Assembly: GCF_000313135.1 (NCBI RefSeq)
Contig: NW_004457298.1
Span: 1-21,231 of the forward strand
Source of the DNA: Acanthamoeba castellanii str. Neff
Lineage: Eukaryota > Discosea > Longamoebia > Acanthamoebidae
Length of the DNA: 21,231 bases
Direction of reading: 5' to 3'
The position numbers and the translations under genes are program-made. Below the pieces are notes generated by a model that was given only the letters and a program-made list of their open reading frames with translations, did not search any database and was not told the DNA's origin. The first letter of the stretch is position 1. Every line of letters begins with the position of its first letter. Below are positions 8,638 to 19,600 of this stretch, in pieces.

Positions 8638-11600
8638 ATGGATGCAAACGGCGGCTTACGCCGATCTACCCTCTTCCTCTTCTCCCTCCTCCTGCTCTCA
8701 TCCTTTATCTACATCTCCATCGCCTCATCAGCACTGAGTGAAGATCAGTTCGATTTCTCTTTGCCCTCCAAATCACACATCTCAAACCACAAGGTAGCTT
8801 CTTGCCTCCCCTTTATGCCCCGAATCTGATGATGGTCATCCCCCCAATCTCTCCCCACCAACCCCCAGCACAAGGTCTACTTTACGGAGAAGGGTAAGAG
8901 CGTGGAGGTTCGGCTGGCCTACGACACAGATGACGACGAGTTCGTGAGCGTGAATGTGCTGGATCGGAAAAGTAACGGCCCTTTTCACGGGTCCGCCGCC
9001 ATTATAGATCCAAACGCCGCTCTCCTGATCTACACCCCCTCTGCATCTTTCACCGGCAAGGACACCTTCCTCTGCGAGGTACTGCCCTGCCTTCACAACT
9101 CTCTTTCTTTGTCACGGTCGCGGTGGTGGTTGACCTCATCTCCCAATGCTCAGCTCTGCCGCACGAGAGACGGCAACAGGGCGTGCTCGCAGATGCAGGT
9201 CACTGTGGCTGTCCGCATCGACACCGCGGATGACCAGGTGTCTACGGTGGAGGGCCAACAGGTACACATGCGGTTAGCGAGCGGTGGCGAGGTCAGTGAA
9301 AGCTAAACCAGTTGTGGCTGACTGTGCGCAACAGGTGGAACTCATGCTTCTCGAGAACGATGATATCTTGGCCGACCCCGATACCCTCCTCATTGTCTCT
9401 TCCCCTCTCAACGGAGCCATCGACATCGGCTCAGGAGTTCGTGCCATTTACACACCCAACCAGGGGTTCTTTGGTATGCTTCTACTCTGCCCCATGGAAG
9501 TCAACCTGCACTAACTCCTGGCGCCTGTGCTGGTGGCGGCGGTCCCGCTAGGCTATGACTCGCTCGAGTACGAGGTGTGTCAGGACGAGTCGAGGGACAA
9601 CTGCGGTCGCGCCGTGGCCAACATCACCGTAACTCTGCTCACCAGGCCCGATGAGTTCGAGGTTTCGTCGCGGGTGGCCAGCGTGTTGGACCTCCTGAAG
9701 AACGATGGCAGCCAGGCCCACATCGACGACCGCACGCTGAAGATCTCGGCCGAGCCCAAGCACGGCACCATCGTCTCCATCGAGACGGGCGAGGTGACGT
9801 ACCTGCCTCAGCGCAACTTTGCCGGCGAGGATTCGTTCTACTACACCGTGTGCTCCCAGGAGCTCGTCGACAGCAGCAGCCTGCTCAAGACGCAGCAGAC
9901 CGCCCAGTCGGCCTTCCTGCAGGTCAACGTCATCTTCGAGCACTACACGGAGGAGCAGCGCGAGCGCGAGGCCAAGACTGCTGCCGCCCCTCTGGTCCAG
10001 AAGGAAGACCTCCCCACCAGCATGGAGCAGGTCAGCTCCTGGTTCAGCGCGTCCGACGCCCTCGACGCCATGCACCAGGAGATGCGCACTCAACATGCCA
10101 CCCTCCAGGAGCAGCTCCTTCACCTCAAGAGGTACGCCAGACCGTGACGTCAACACTGTGATGGTGTGCTCCGCGCAGCTGACGATCGAGTTGTGCGCAT
10201 GTCTAGCGTGGAGGTGTTTGCGACGTGGCTGGCCAACCACGAGTTCTCCGCCATGCGAAAGGCGACCGCAAGCAACAAGGCCCAGATCAGCGACACGATC
10301 GGTGAGTGGGACATTGTGATTGTCGAGGTGAGCGACGGCGGCAAGGACGTCTACGGCGAGATGGAGGCCGACATCGAGGCCACCGTGTCCCGTATCTTCG
10401 TGGAGGACCTCAGTTACCTCGAGGCCGGCGACCTCGCCAGCGCGGTGCTGGCCCAGTGGCTCTGGGATAACCACAAGGAGGACGTGGAGCGCGTGGTGCA
10501 GCAGCACTCGCAGGTGGTCATCGACAAGCGCAGGGTCTGCTCCGAGCCAGTGAAGGTGACCGTCATCGTCCAACTGTGGGCCAAGGACGACAGCATCCGG
10601 GTCAAGGAGGGCTCCACGACCGATGTGGTGGTACGGCCCCACCCCCTTAGCCCCCCCCCCATCGAGGGGCATGTGTTGATATCATTCTCATTCTCACCCC
10701 GTTGCCCATGCAGGTGCTCGCCAACGATCACGTGCTGACCAAGCCCTCCACCCTCCTGCTCGTGAGCCTGCCCTCCGCACCGGGCGCCACAGTGGACGTG
10801 GTGCAGAAGGGCACCTACTTTGTGGTACGTGCCGACTTTTCCTACATGGCTTGGCCAGACAGTCACACTCACTCACTGACGAGTTCGTGTCGTAGCTTCG
10901 ATACAGCACGCCCATGGGCTTCTTCGGACCGGACCGCTTCGAGTACCAGGTGTGCACGGACCACACTCGCACCATCTGCGGCCGCGCCCACGTGCTGGCG
11001 CAGGTGGAGAACTACGCCGCGCAGGCCCACAACGACTTCTATCAGCTGCCCTACAACCCCAAGGCCCACCGGATCTGCCCCCTGAACAACGACAGACACG
11101 TCGACCGCAGATCGCTCAGCGTTGAGCGCGAGTCGGCCAAGGGAGCGCTTCTGGAGCTGGAACAGGACGAGCAGGGCGCCAATACCGGCTGCGTGCTCTA
11201 CACGGCGAGGGAGGCGGCCTCGGGCGACGATCACTTCCACTACGAGGTCTGCGGCACCGGCCGGGGCTGCGTGCAGGCTAAAGTCCGCCTCGACGTGGCC
11301 TGCTCCTACTTTGGCCAGTACCCACACCTTTCCTTCGATGCCACACGCACACCCGCTCTCTGCTCCAGGCAGGCCGGACACCTAACATCTGCCTTCTGCG
11401 TACCCAGGGATCCGGCCCAGGTGGACTACCTGCTGATGCAGCAAGTGAACGAAGAGCTGATCGACAAGGTGAACGAGACCATCGCCTTGTTGAAGCGACT
11501 CAAGACCCTGAGCCGAGGGTGCGTTGTTGTCAATTTGTCGATCAATCCTCTTCCGAAGTTTTGGAGGCCTAACGCGTGATGGCACGTCTCAGGTATGATC

Positions 11601-11758
11601 CCCGCACCAACATGGAGCTATCGGAGGACACCCAGGAGTGGAACCAAGCCCTGCGGGCCTTCAGCAAGGAGGACCTTGCCAACATGGAGCAGCTCCAGGC
11701 CTACGTACTTGGCCGACTCCTGGCCATCACCCCCAACCCATCTTGTGGTACTGCTTGA
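8638..11758 (+). CDS. Secreted protein with about five tandem cadherin/Ig-like (Big_9/VCBS-type) repeats
   Basis: Exons 8638-8793, 8869-9078, 9154-9261, 9335-9473, 9552-10131, 10207-10630, 10714-10824, 10896-11317, 11408-11518 and 11593-11758 give 808 residues. Residues ~12-31 are a strong hydrophobic signal (LFLFSLLLLSSFIYIS). Beta-sandwich repeats follow at ~55-147, 159-240, 240-345, 535-615 and 630-705. Each carries motifs such as LLENDD or LANDH early, then IYTP or TYLP, then F.G.D.F.YEVC, and several end with a Cys pair (VCQDESRDNCGRA; VCTDHTRTICGRA) suggesting one disulfide per repeat. A helical segment (~345-400) and an unassigned domain (~400-535) divide repeats 3 and 4; a short helical C-terminus follows repeat 5. 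No C-terminal membrane span is visible, so it is probably extracellular or wall-associated, perhaps an adhesin. The acceptor of exon 2 could lie 6 nt later (removing a repeated HK). Confidence 0.8.
11318..11407 (+). other. In-frame, stop-free intron candidate in the cadherin-like gene
   Basis: Ninety nt (30 codons) with no stop, donor GTACCC and a good acceptor (TGCGTACCCAG). Splicing joins YFGQ to DPAQVDYLL. The translated segment contains no repeat motif, so splicing is favoured, but retention preserves the frame. Confidence 0.55.
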
Positions 11759-11897
11759 ACGCGCACAGGCCACAATATTATTTTCCCATCCCCCTCACCA
11801 CCAACAAACGAGATCTGCTTCCTGCTTCAGCAGCGTAACTCGCGGCGAGAGCGAACGATAGAGAGCAGTGTGGACTCTTTATGTTGGTGGACACATG
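11759..11897. other. Convergent 3' intergenic gap
   Basis: Only 139 nt separate the stops of two converging genes, so their 3' untranslated regions must be very short or overlap. No other feature is seen. Confidence 0.5.
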
Positions 11898-13536
11898 TCA
11901 GACGTCAGACGTCTCCGTTTCCATGGGTTGCGGTGCATTCTCTGCCGCGGTCGCGCCGTTGGCGTGTGCGTTGTCCGCCTGGGTAGCAGCAGTAGTAGTC
12001 TCACCCTCGGAAGGAGTTCCCACCGTCGCCGAGGCCACTGCCGTCGCCGCCACCGAGCCCGCAGCATCCGCCGCAGCTTGTTCGGCCGCGGCAGGCTGAG
12101 CAGTCGCGGAGGTGGTCGTGGTGGTGGTGGTCGACGCGGCAGGCGGAGGGTAGTCGGCCGCCGTGAGAGGGACGCCGGCCTCCTCCTTGAGCTTGCGGAG
12201 CGTCGTGCGGTCCCGCTCCATCCGCTTCCGCTCCTTCTTGATCTCCGACCACTCGCGCTCGATCTTCTGGTAGTGGTCCTCGATCTTCTGCCACTCCTTC
12301 TCGATCTTGAGCCACTCCTTGTCGGCCTCCTCCACCTCGGCATCGGCCTCCTCCCCGACCGGCCACGCCTCGTCGCCGAACTCGGCCTCCAGCTCCTCCT
12401 CTATCCGCATCCGCTTCTTCACTATCGTGGGCGACCCGCGCTTGTAGCCCCTGCCCCCGCGCCGCTGGCCGGTGCCGTTGCTGCGGCCGTTGCTCCGCTG
12501 CTCGATCACCTCGTCGCCGGCCTCGTCCTCGACCTCCATGTCGTCCTCGGGGACGCCGGTGACGAGCGAGAGCGGTTCGCCCTCGCCATCGGCCAGCTCG
12601 CCCTCGACGTCGATCTCCCCGTCCAGGTCCACCGTCTCGATGATCGCCCTCTCGTCGCTGTCGTCCTGCATATACACCTTGATCGTGGAATCTATTTTAT
12701 CGCACGCACGACCCACGCCAGGTCAGGTGAGCTATGTGATACAACTACACCGTGTGTGTGTGTGTGTGTGTGTGATCATAAAAAGGAGGACGGAGAGAAG
12801 CGGGGACCGTACCATCGCAGCAGGTGAGCATGATGGGCCGGGTCGCGTGGAAAAGGATATCGCGGGTCTCCCGATCTGCATTGCAGAGGTGAGGAATGAC
12901 CACTCACGACAACGAGCCGCTGAGGAGGGAAAGAGGGATTGGTGGAGAGGAAGGAGGAGGGGAGGGGGGTACCCTCGTGGTCGGTCAGCACGGAAACCAG
13001 GTCGCCCGTGCGCAGGTTCCAAATGAACACTTCGCCTTGCGAAGTCGGCGCCGCCAGATAGCGGCCGTTGGACGTGATGTGGGCTGGCCACGAATTGGCA
13101 AAGAAGCTGCATCGATGGGAAGAGAGCAGAGGAGGTAAGAGCCATGCGGGGCGGGGGGGAGGGGAGCGAAGTCGACACGGAGGAATGGGGCGAAACGTAC
13201 CCCGGGTTGGAAAAGGTGCGGACCCTCTCGAGACGGAAGGCGTTCTCCGCGGACTTGAGTGGCTTATCGGGCACGGTGAGCTTCCACAGGTGGCACGCGT
13301 TGCTCCTCAGCACTGCGCGCGCGCGCACGCACACAACACACACACACACACACATGGCCGCTGAGGGTGAGCCGAGAGAGCACGACAACACAGGAGGAGG
13401 TCAAACGTTGGAGCGAAGATGGAAGGCGCCGCACGTTGGTTGGGGTCCGAATTGGAGAGCATCTCCACACCTCGTGTGACGAGGTAGTGCTCGAACTCGC
13501 CCCGGTGGTACTCCTTCGCGTTGATAAACTGATGAA

Positions 13537-13574
<38 letters not shown>

Positions 13575-16377
13575 AACGGCGTCGTCAGCGAGGTGAGACT
13601 CTGGTGGACGTGCCGGCGGTGGGTGGTGGGTGGGTGGGTGGGTGGTGAAAGGCTGCGCACCTTGATGCAATCGCAGTAGCCGGTGTAGATCTCCTCGAAT
13701 TGTTGCAGCAGCTGGTGCACAAGAGAGGAACATAAGTGTGTGTTGGCAATCATCGCTAATAAGGCGCCCAGCGTGACTGACCGGGAGGAGCGGTACCACT
13801 TCTTTCTCAAAATCGTAGATCTTGACTCCTCCGTCGGCGGCGCTCATGAAGTATTTGTTGCCGCAATTGGGGAGGAACGAGAGGCCGAGCGCCATGTTGG
13901 TCGTTTCTTCGTCGATGCGTGTGGTACCCTCCAGCACCCTGAAGACACCCAAGTGACCTTTGGTTGAGGCACACCGGCCAGACCCCATCAAGGAAGAAGG
14001 AGGCGGCTACGTACGTCCACGTGTCGTCCAGGTGCCATTTGATGATGTAGCCGTCCTGGGAGGCGGACAGCAGATAGTTCTTCTCCTTGAACGAGATCTG
14101 ATCGGAGACAACGAGTAGGAGTGAGTGGTACTACCGGAATGAACATGGCGCACACGCTGCACAGCGTAGGTACCGCTTTGATGCACAGAATCTCTTCCGT
14201 GTGGCCCTCGAGCTTCGTCAGCACCTTGCCCGACACCACGTCGAACAGCTGTTTAGAAGAAGATGAAGAAGAACTCCAGATTAGCGATGAATGATCATTA
14301 CACCAACACAGCTTCTCGAGAACTACGCTCGGAGGAACAAAGATAGCGTGGCGTGGTGTGGCGTGGCATGGACCTTGATGGGCCCGGGCGCGACTTGGTT
14401 GTCGTCGTCCTCGTTCGACCAGCGGTCTCTGTGCTTGAGCTTGCCGGCGGCGAACAGCTTCGTGTTGTCCGGCGAGAAGCGGATGGTGTAGAACTCTTCT
14501 ATCTTTTCCTCCTCGGCGTCCCGCAGCTCCTGGATGAGCTTCCACGTGGTGGTGTCCCACAAACGGATCGAACCGAGGCTCGAGCACGTCGCCAGAATGA
14601 GACCGTCGCTGGACCACACCATGTCGAATATGTTTCCTGTGGTGCGCCATGGCGTTGGCTCATATTATTAGCATTCCGCACGCATTGATGAGTTTTTGGG
14701 GTGAGTGCGTACCAGGGTGCTGGAGCTGGGTGTGGAGCTTGATGGGATGTCTCTTGTTGATGAACTCAATGGCCCCCGTATCCTTGTGATACTTGTCCGG
14801 ATACGTTTGCGCGAGCTTAGAATTGACCGCTGTGTGCGTTCAACATCGGGAGAGGCGATTGTTGTGAGTTAAACTCGAAGTGCGCACGCGTCACTCTCGC
14901 GAGGAGGAGGAGGATGATGATGACGATGATGATGAGTCAAAGTCGTACCGGGTTCCCACGGAGGCATCGGCAACTTACGGCGTCGCTTATTGGGCTGCGC
15001 GCACACAGAGAAAGAGCGTGAGCCGGCGGTATAGAGGGTTCGAGGGCTCCGGAAGACAGTTCTCGGGTACCTTGCGGTTGACGTTCGCTCTGCCCCGGCG
15101 TACGGTGCCAGACCGAGCCGGCGACGAGGCGGGGATCGCCACCGGCTTCTTGGGCTGCGGCGGCTGGGGTTCGGGCTGGGGCTCCGGTTCGGGCTCTTCG
15201 CTTTCCTCCGCGTTGGCCTTCGGTCGCATGGCGGCATCCGCCGGAACAGGAGACGACACGATGGACGGAGGCTGATCGGAGGAGGTCACGTTCAAGTCTT
15301 CCTCCTCCTCCACTTCCTCCTCTTCCTTGGCCACCGCCGGTGCCGGCTTCTTCGCGTTCTTGGCCTACACCATCGATGATGAGGCGTGGTCAGCACTATA
15401 CACCGGGAGCCTGGCATGCGAAAAAAGAAGAGGAAGAGAGCCGAGTACCCGTCGTTGAGGCGGGTCGGGCACGGTCTCATCGGCCACGCTGGCAGCGGCC
15501 GCTCGCGTTCGCTTGGTGCCCCGCTGCGCGCTGCTGGCCTTGGCGCTGCCGCTTGCGGGCGGCTTCTCCTTTTCCTCCTTCTTCTTTTTGTCGTCCTCTG
15601 TTGTGCAGACATCAACTTTTAAGTTAGCTTCAACGTAACCAGCCGTAGGGAGGAGAGGAGGAGGAAAGGGCACCTTTGTCCTGTTCTGCGTATCGGAGTG
15701 GCTTGGTCACCTGGCGCGACGAGCGCCTCATGAGCTCTGGCGGGATCTCCGTAGCTGCTGCCGGCGCACCTCGGCCCTTGCCTGCACTGCTCCGCCGTCA
15801 CCGGCATCGCCGTCGTCGCATGCAACCACGCAGTGGTATCAGAGAGAGGAAGAGACGGCAATGATGGTGCACAGAGAAGGCAAGAAGAGGCGGCACAGAG
15901 AAGGGTGCATAGCACATACGCTTTGGGCTTGGCTTTCGACTTGGCGGCGGCACCCTTCTTGGCTCGACTGCTGCGAGCCTTCTTGGAGCTTCCGCCTTCG
16001 TCTTCCAGTGCGTACTCGTCCTCTTCGTCTTCCTCCTCTTCCACCTCCTCCTCTTCGTCCTCCTCTTCGTCTTCGTCCTCGCCCGCGTTTTCATCTTCTT
16101 CCTTCGTCGGCTTTGTCACCTTCCTGCGGCGGGCGGCTGTTCCCTCCTCGGCCTGCCCTCCATCCTCCTCGAAATCAATGTTCTCGTCCGCGTACAGACT
16201 CTGAATTTAGAAGAATTGAGCAGTTTTGGCGTGAGGGATTGAGTGGAGATGTTTGGGGGGGGGAGTTGAAAAATCTTGTCAAGGCTTCAAGTGGCGCACG
16301 AACCATGATTTGTAGTTGTGCGTGGCGTGGATGAGGCCCTGCTCCGATGCCAACTGTCCACTGCCCTCGAAGGCCCG
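11898..16377 (-). CDS. WD40-repeat nuclear protein with acidic N-terminus and coiled-coil tail; 5' end unresolved
   Basis: Seventeen exons with agreeing phases: ~16377-16300, 16200-15920, 15786-15674, 15597-15449, 15364-15071, 14994-14949, 14829-14713, 14636-14374, 14248-14174, 14097-14015, 13938-13797, 13711-13661, 13528-13435, 13312-13201, 13106-12973, 12875-12813, 12691-11898; at least 962 residues. Order: a very acidic Glu/Asp tract (16015-16090), basic and Pro/Glu-rich disordered region, a nuclear signal NKRRRK, then a propeller with repeats ending SIRLWDTT, QLFDVVSG, YIIKWHLDD, GVKIYDFE, ACHLWKLT, EVFIWNLRTG and STIKVYMQDD. After it come an acidic linker, basic IVKKRMRIEEE, a heptad coiled coil and a Thr/Ala-rich tail. 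The architecture suggests a chromatin or transcription scaffold; I cannot name the family. No in-frame ATG exists in the first recognised exon or before an in-frame stop, so the true start exon is missing from this model. Confidence 0.75.
12237..12320 (-). repeat. 21-bp tandem repeat encoding a heptad coiled coil
   Basis: Four tandem 21-bp units (12237-12257 degenerate; 12258-12278, 12279-12299 and 12300-12320 close) encode seven-residue units of the form EWxKIEK (EWLKIEK, EWQKIED, HYQKIER, EWSEIKK). This is a coiled coil apparently grown by duplication of one heptad. Confidence 0.85.
12752..12774. repeat. (GT)n microsatellite in a WD40-gene intron
   Basis: Twenty-three nt of uninterrupted GT/TG within the intron 12692-12812. 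Confidence 0.9.
13316..13354. repeat. (CG)/(CA)n dinucleotide repeat next to a splice acceptor
   Basis: Alternating CG then CA dinucleotides fill the acceptor side of the intron 13313-13434, so the transcript has (TG)n then (CG)n in place of a pyrimidine tract before CAG. Confidence 0.85.
13531..13574. repeat. (GA)n polypurine microsatellite in an intron
   Basis: A 44-nt GA/GAAA run lies on the acceptor side of intron 13529-13660. On the transcript strand it is (TC)n and would act as an exceptionally long polypyrimidine tract. Confidence 0.85.
13618..13647. repeat. (GGGT)n tetranucleotide repeat
   Basis: About seven GGGT/GGT units in the same intron as the GA run. The G-rich strand has enough G-tracts to form a G-quadruplex in principle. 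Confidence 0.8.
14898..14940. repeat. (GAG)/(GAT)n trinucleotide repeat in an intron
   Basis: GAG triplets pass into GAT/GAC triplets within intron 14830-14948 of the WD40 gene. It looks like a slippage product. Confidence 0.75.
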
Positions 16378-16613
16378 ATCGATAGAAAAACGCCAAATAA
16401 TAAATCAGAACGTGAAAAAGGCGGGTAAAATTACGTTGCGCTGGTTTATTGCAAATAATAATAATAATAGCAAACTGTAAACTGACTGGGCCTCGGCTTG
16501 ACCTGATCCTGTTGTGACCCACCCTCTTCCACCAATCCCCTTGGCGCCTCTCTCGATTCGGAAACAGACTAGAGACTCAGTGATTGACGCGCGCTCGATA
16601 ATAATTTCGAAAA
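16378..16613. promoter_or_regulatory. Divergent promoter between the WD40 gene and the FYVE Rho GEF
   Basis: This 236-nt region separates two outward genes. It has a CCAAT motif at 16532-16536, about 80 nt before the FYVE-GEF start, and an (AAT)n tract at 16454-16470 that reads ATTATT on the minus strand. The missing first exon of the WD40 gene would be expected here, but no suitable ATG occurs on the minus strand. Confidence 0.5.
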
Positions 16614-19600
16614 ATGGAGGAGAGGGGAGCCGTCGTGCCGCCCCCCAAGGAGGAAGAACCCGCGGCAAGCAATCCCCACATACCGATCCTGGCATCGTCC
16701 AGTAATCCCCAGATCGACGAAACGCCGGCTGAAATGCGAGAGGCCACCTCTCCTCGCGCAACCGGCCGTGTGGCTTCCCAAACGCTGCTCCACACCGGAC
16801 CCAGCGACCCTGTCATCCTGGAAAGAGAAGAAGACGACGACGAGGGAGATCAGGAGAGAGGAGGTACGGCGAAGAAGGCTAAATCCCCCGCCAAGCTTCA
16901 AATCCCTAAGCCCCACGACCACCACGAGGAGTCGGCACCCACTGCGCCCACGTCGTCGTCCTTGTCGGCCACCCAGCTGGTGCCATCGCCTTCGTCGGGC
17001 GGGTCGACCGGCAGCACCGACGTCACGCCGCCAGCGTCGCCACACGCGCCCGTCGAGTTCAAGGACCGGTTCGTGGAGCGCCGCGACAAGATAGCCCTCG
17101 AGATACTCACCTCCGAACGCAAGTATGTGGCCGTGCTTCAGTTCGTCATGGACGTACGCTACTCTGTTCCCTCATCCCCCCCACCCCACCTTGGGTCAAT
17201 GGCGGCGGCCATGCAGCTGCCATTCCGACTTGTCTTCCTGCCTGACGATTGGTGCGTATGTGTGATGTGTGTATGTGTACGTAGGAGTACTTGCTGCCGC
17301 TGAAGCGGCTGGCGGAGAAGAAGGGCGACGTGGTGCCGCTGAAGAAGATCCCCTGCATGTTCTCCAAGCTGGAAGAGCTTCACAAGATCAACTTTAAACT
17401 GCTCGCCAGACTCGAGGTTCCCCCCTGCCTCTCTCCCCCCCCTGTTGTTGTGCGCATCTTTGGACTGACGCACGTTCGTTTGTTGCACCAGGACGCGATC
17501 GGGCGGAATTGGTCTCCCACGCAATGCATAGCTCCCATCTTCTTGGAAACGGTGCACGCCCTTTCTTCTTTGTTCAGAAGCATTGCACGCGTGCCTTGGT
17601 GCCCGACTCTCCCACCTTCTCACCTCCTCCGTTCGCGCGTGTTTCGTGCAGGCGCCCCAGCTGAACATGTACATGGAATACGTGGCTCACCACAAGACCT
17701 CCATCTTGACGGTGTCCAAGTTCGGCAAGAAGGCCCAGTTCGTCAACTTTTGCGAGGCACGCCTCCAACCCAACCGCCGCCCGTAGTGTGTGCCTGCGCA
17801 TGCGTGACGGCCTCTGTTAATCAATGCATTGTGACACACACATCCTCTTCACAACAGGCGGTCAAGGCCAAGAAGGAAGGCAACATGGAAGCCCGAAGGT
17901 TGGACCTCCTGGGGCTCCTCATCCAACCCGTCCAACGCATTCCTCGCTACCAAATGCTCCTCGAAGTGCGCCGCCCGCCCACCCCGCCCACCCAAACGCG
18001 CTCGCGCACTGACCTGGCTCTGTGATTATGGCAGGATCTGCGAAGGCGGTCACCAGAAGACCACCCTGACTACCAGAACTTGACTCTAGCTATTGCCGAG
18101 GTGCGCCTGAGTTCACGACCACCATCAGCCATGGTGTTGGAGCGCAATACTCACTTTACGCACGGAACTACCTCGGTGTGAAAACACAGATAACGCGCAT
18201 TGCCAACGAGGTGAACGCGCAAATGGACAAGGAGGAGAACTTCCTCAAGATGTACAAGATACAGGCCTCTTTCATCGGCAACGTCAAGTGCCTCGTCAAG
18301 GAGGGGCGCGTGTTCGTGCGAGAAGGCGCGCTGATCAAAATGTGCCGCAAGGTAAGTGACAGTCTGCTCCCATCTCGGCCAGCATGCACCACCAGGCCCT
18401 CACCCGGCCCATCTCCTGCGCCTGCTCGTTCTTGTGGCGGCGAATTCCCCCCGTCAGGTGCCCAAGAAGCGTTGGTTTTTCTTGTTCAACGACGCGCTCG
18501 TCTACGGATCGCTTGTGGGCGCCGACAAAGCCGAAAAGGTTCGCACCCCCGCCGCCATCGCTGACCCCTTGCAGCCCCAGAATAATTTAGTAATCTATCG
18601 CGACGCCCTCGGTTCATGTACAGGCTTCGGTGTACACCAGGGAGACGGCCGGCAAGACCAGCAACAGATACACGTTCCACCGCATGATCGAGTTTGGAAG
18701 CGGGCGGCAGGGCGAGAAGAACCGCGACACCTTCAAGGTGCGCGACATCCCCGACTCTGGCGACGAAAAATACGCCTTCCAGATCATCAGGCACGCACGC
18801 ACCACCTACTCTCTCCCTTCCTGCCCGGGTGCGCGAACGCTTTGCCTGACAACAACGTTGTGTTGAGCTCGCACACAGTTCGGAGAAGTCGTTCACGGTG
18901 TATGGGCGCTCGCGAGAAGAGAAGGAGGCGTGGATGGTGGATCTGCAACAGCAGCTTGCCACCCAGGGCGCTGCCACGGGCGAAGACGAAGGGTAGGCCC
19001 CTCCCCCTTCTCTGTAGGCTGGCCACTTTGTGTTCACAGAGGCCTCTTTCTGTGTGGCATGTGTGTAGCGCCCCCGTGTGGATTCCCGACAACAAGGCAA
19101 CCGACTGCCAGATGTGCGGAATTCCATTTACTGTCATCCGGCGCAGACACCACTGTCGGTAAGTCTTTCTGAATGTTGGAGGTGTGTGTCGTGTGTGTGT
19201 CGTGTGTGTGTTGTGTGTGTGTTGTGTGTGTGTTGTGTGTGTCGGTAAATGACCACATCCTGCTCACCGCAATGTGCAGTAATTGCGGTAAGGTGGTGTG
19301 TGGCAGCTGCAGCTCCAAAAAGGCGCGTCTCTCCAAGCTGAAGACGGAGAAGGCCGTGCGGGTGTGCACTTTCTGTTACAACTGGCTTCACACCAAGGAA
19401 GGCGAAGGTATCACCACCTTCATATCCCCCCCCCTTCATTTGACTCTCACCCACCGCCCGGAGCCGACGAACTGATGCATACTACTCTTCTTGCATACGA
19501 TCCAGGAGACGAGGAGAGTGTACATGGCGCCGAGGGAGACGAGAGCAGCGAGGACAAGCGCAACAGCGGCCGGGAGGAGGCCAAGGAGGAGAGTGAAAAC

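Noticed and set aside
9548..10672. 374-codon antisense reading frame opposite the cadherin-like gene
   Set aside because: It is Leu/Val/Gly/His-rich shadow translation of a GC3-biased exon; the plus strand has conserved repeat motifs and consistent splicing.
11868..12827. 319-codon plus-strand reading frame
   Set aside because: It mirrors the last WD40-gene exon on the opposite strand and reads through an intron microsatellite (VCVCVC).
15298..16100. Long Ser/Pro/Leu-rich plus-strand frames opposite acidic codons
   Set aside because: They are antisense of GAG/GAA/GAC runs in the WD40 gene.
19182..19243. CRISPR-like regular repeat
   Set aside because: Ten-nt GT-rich units without spacers in a eukaryotic intron are a minisatellite.
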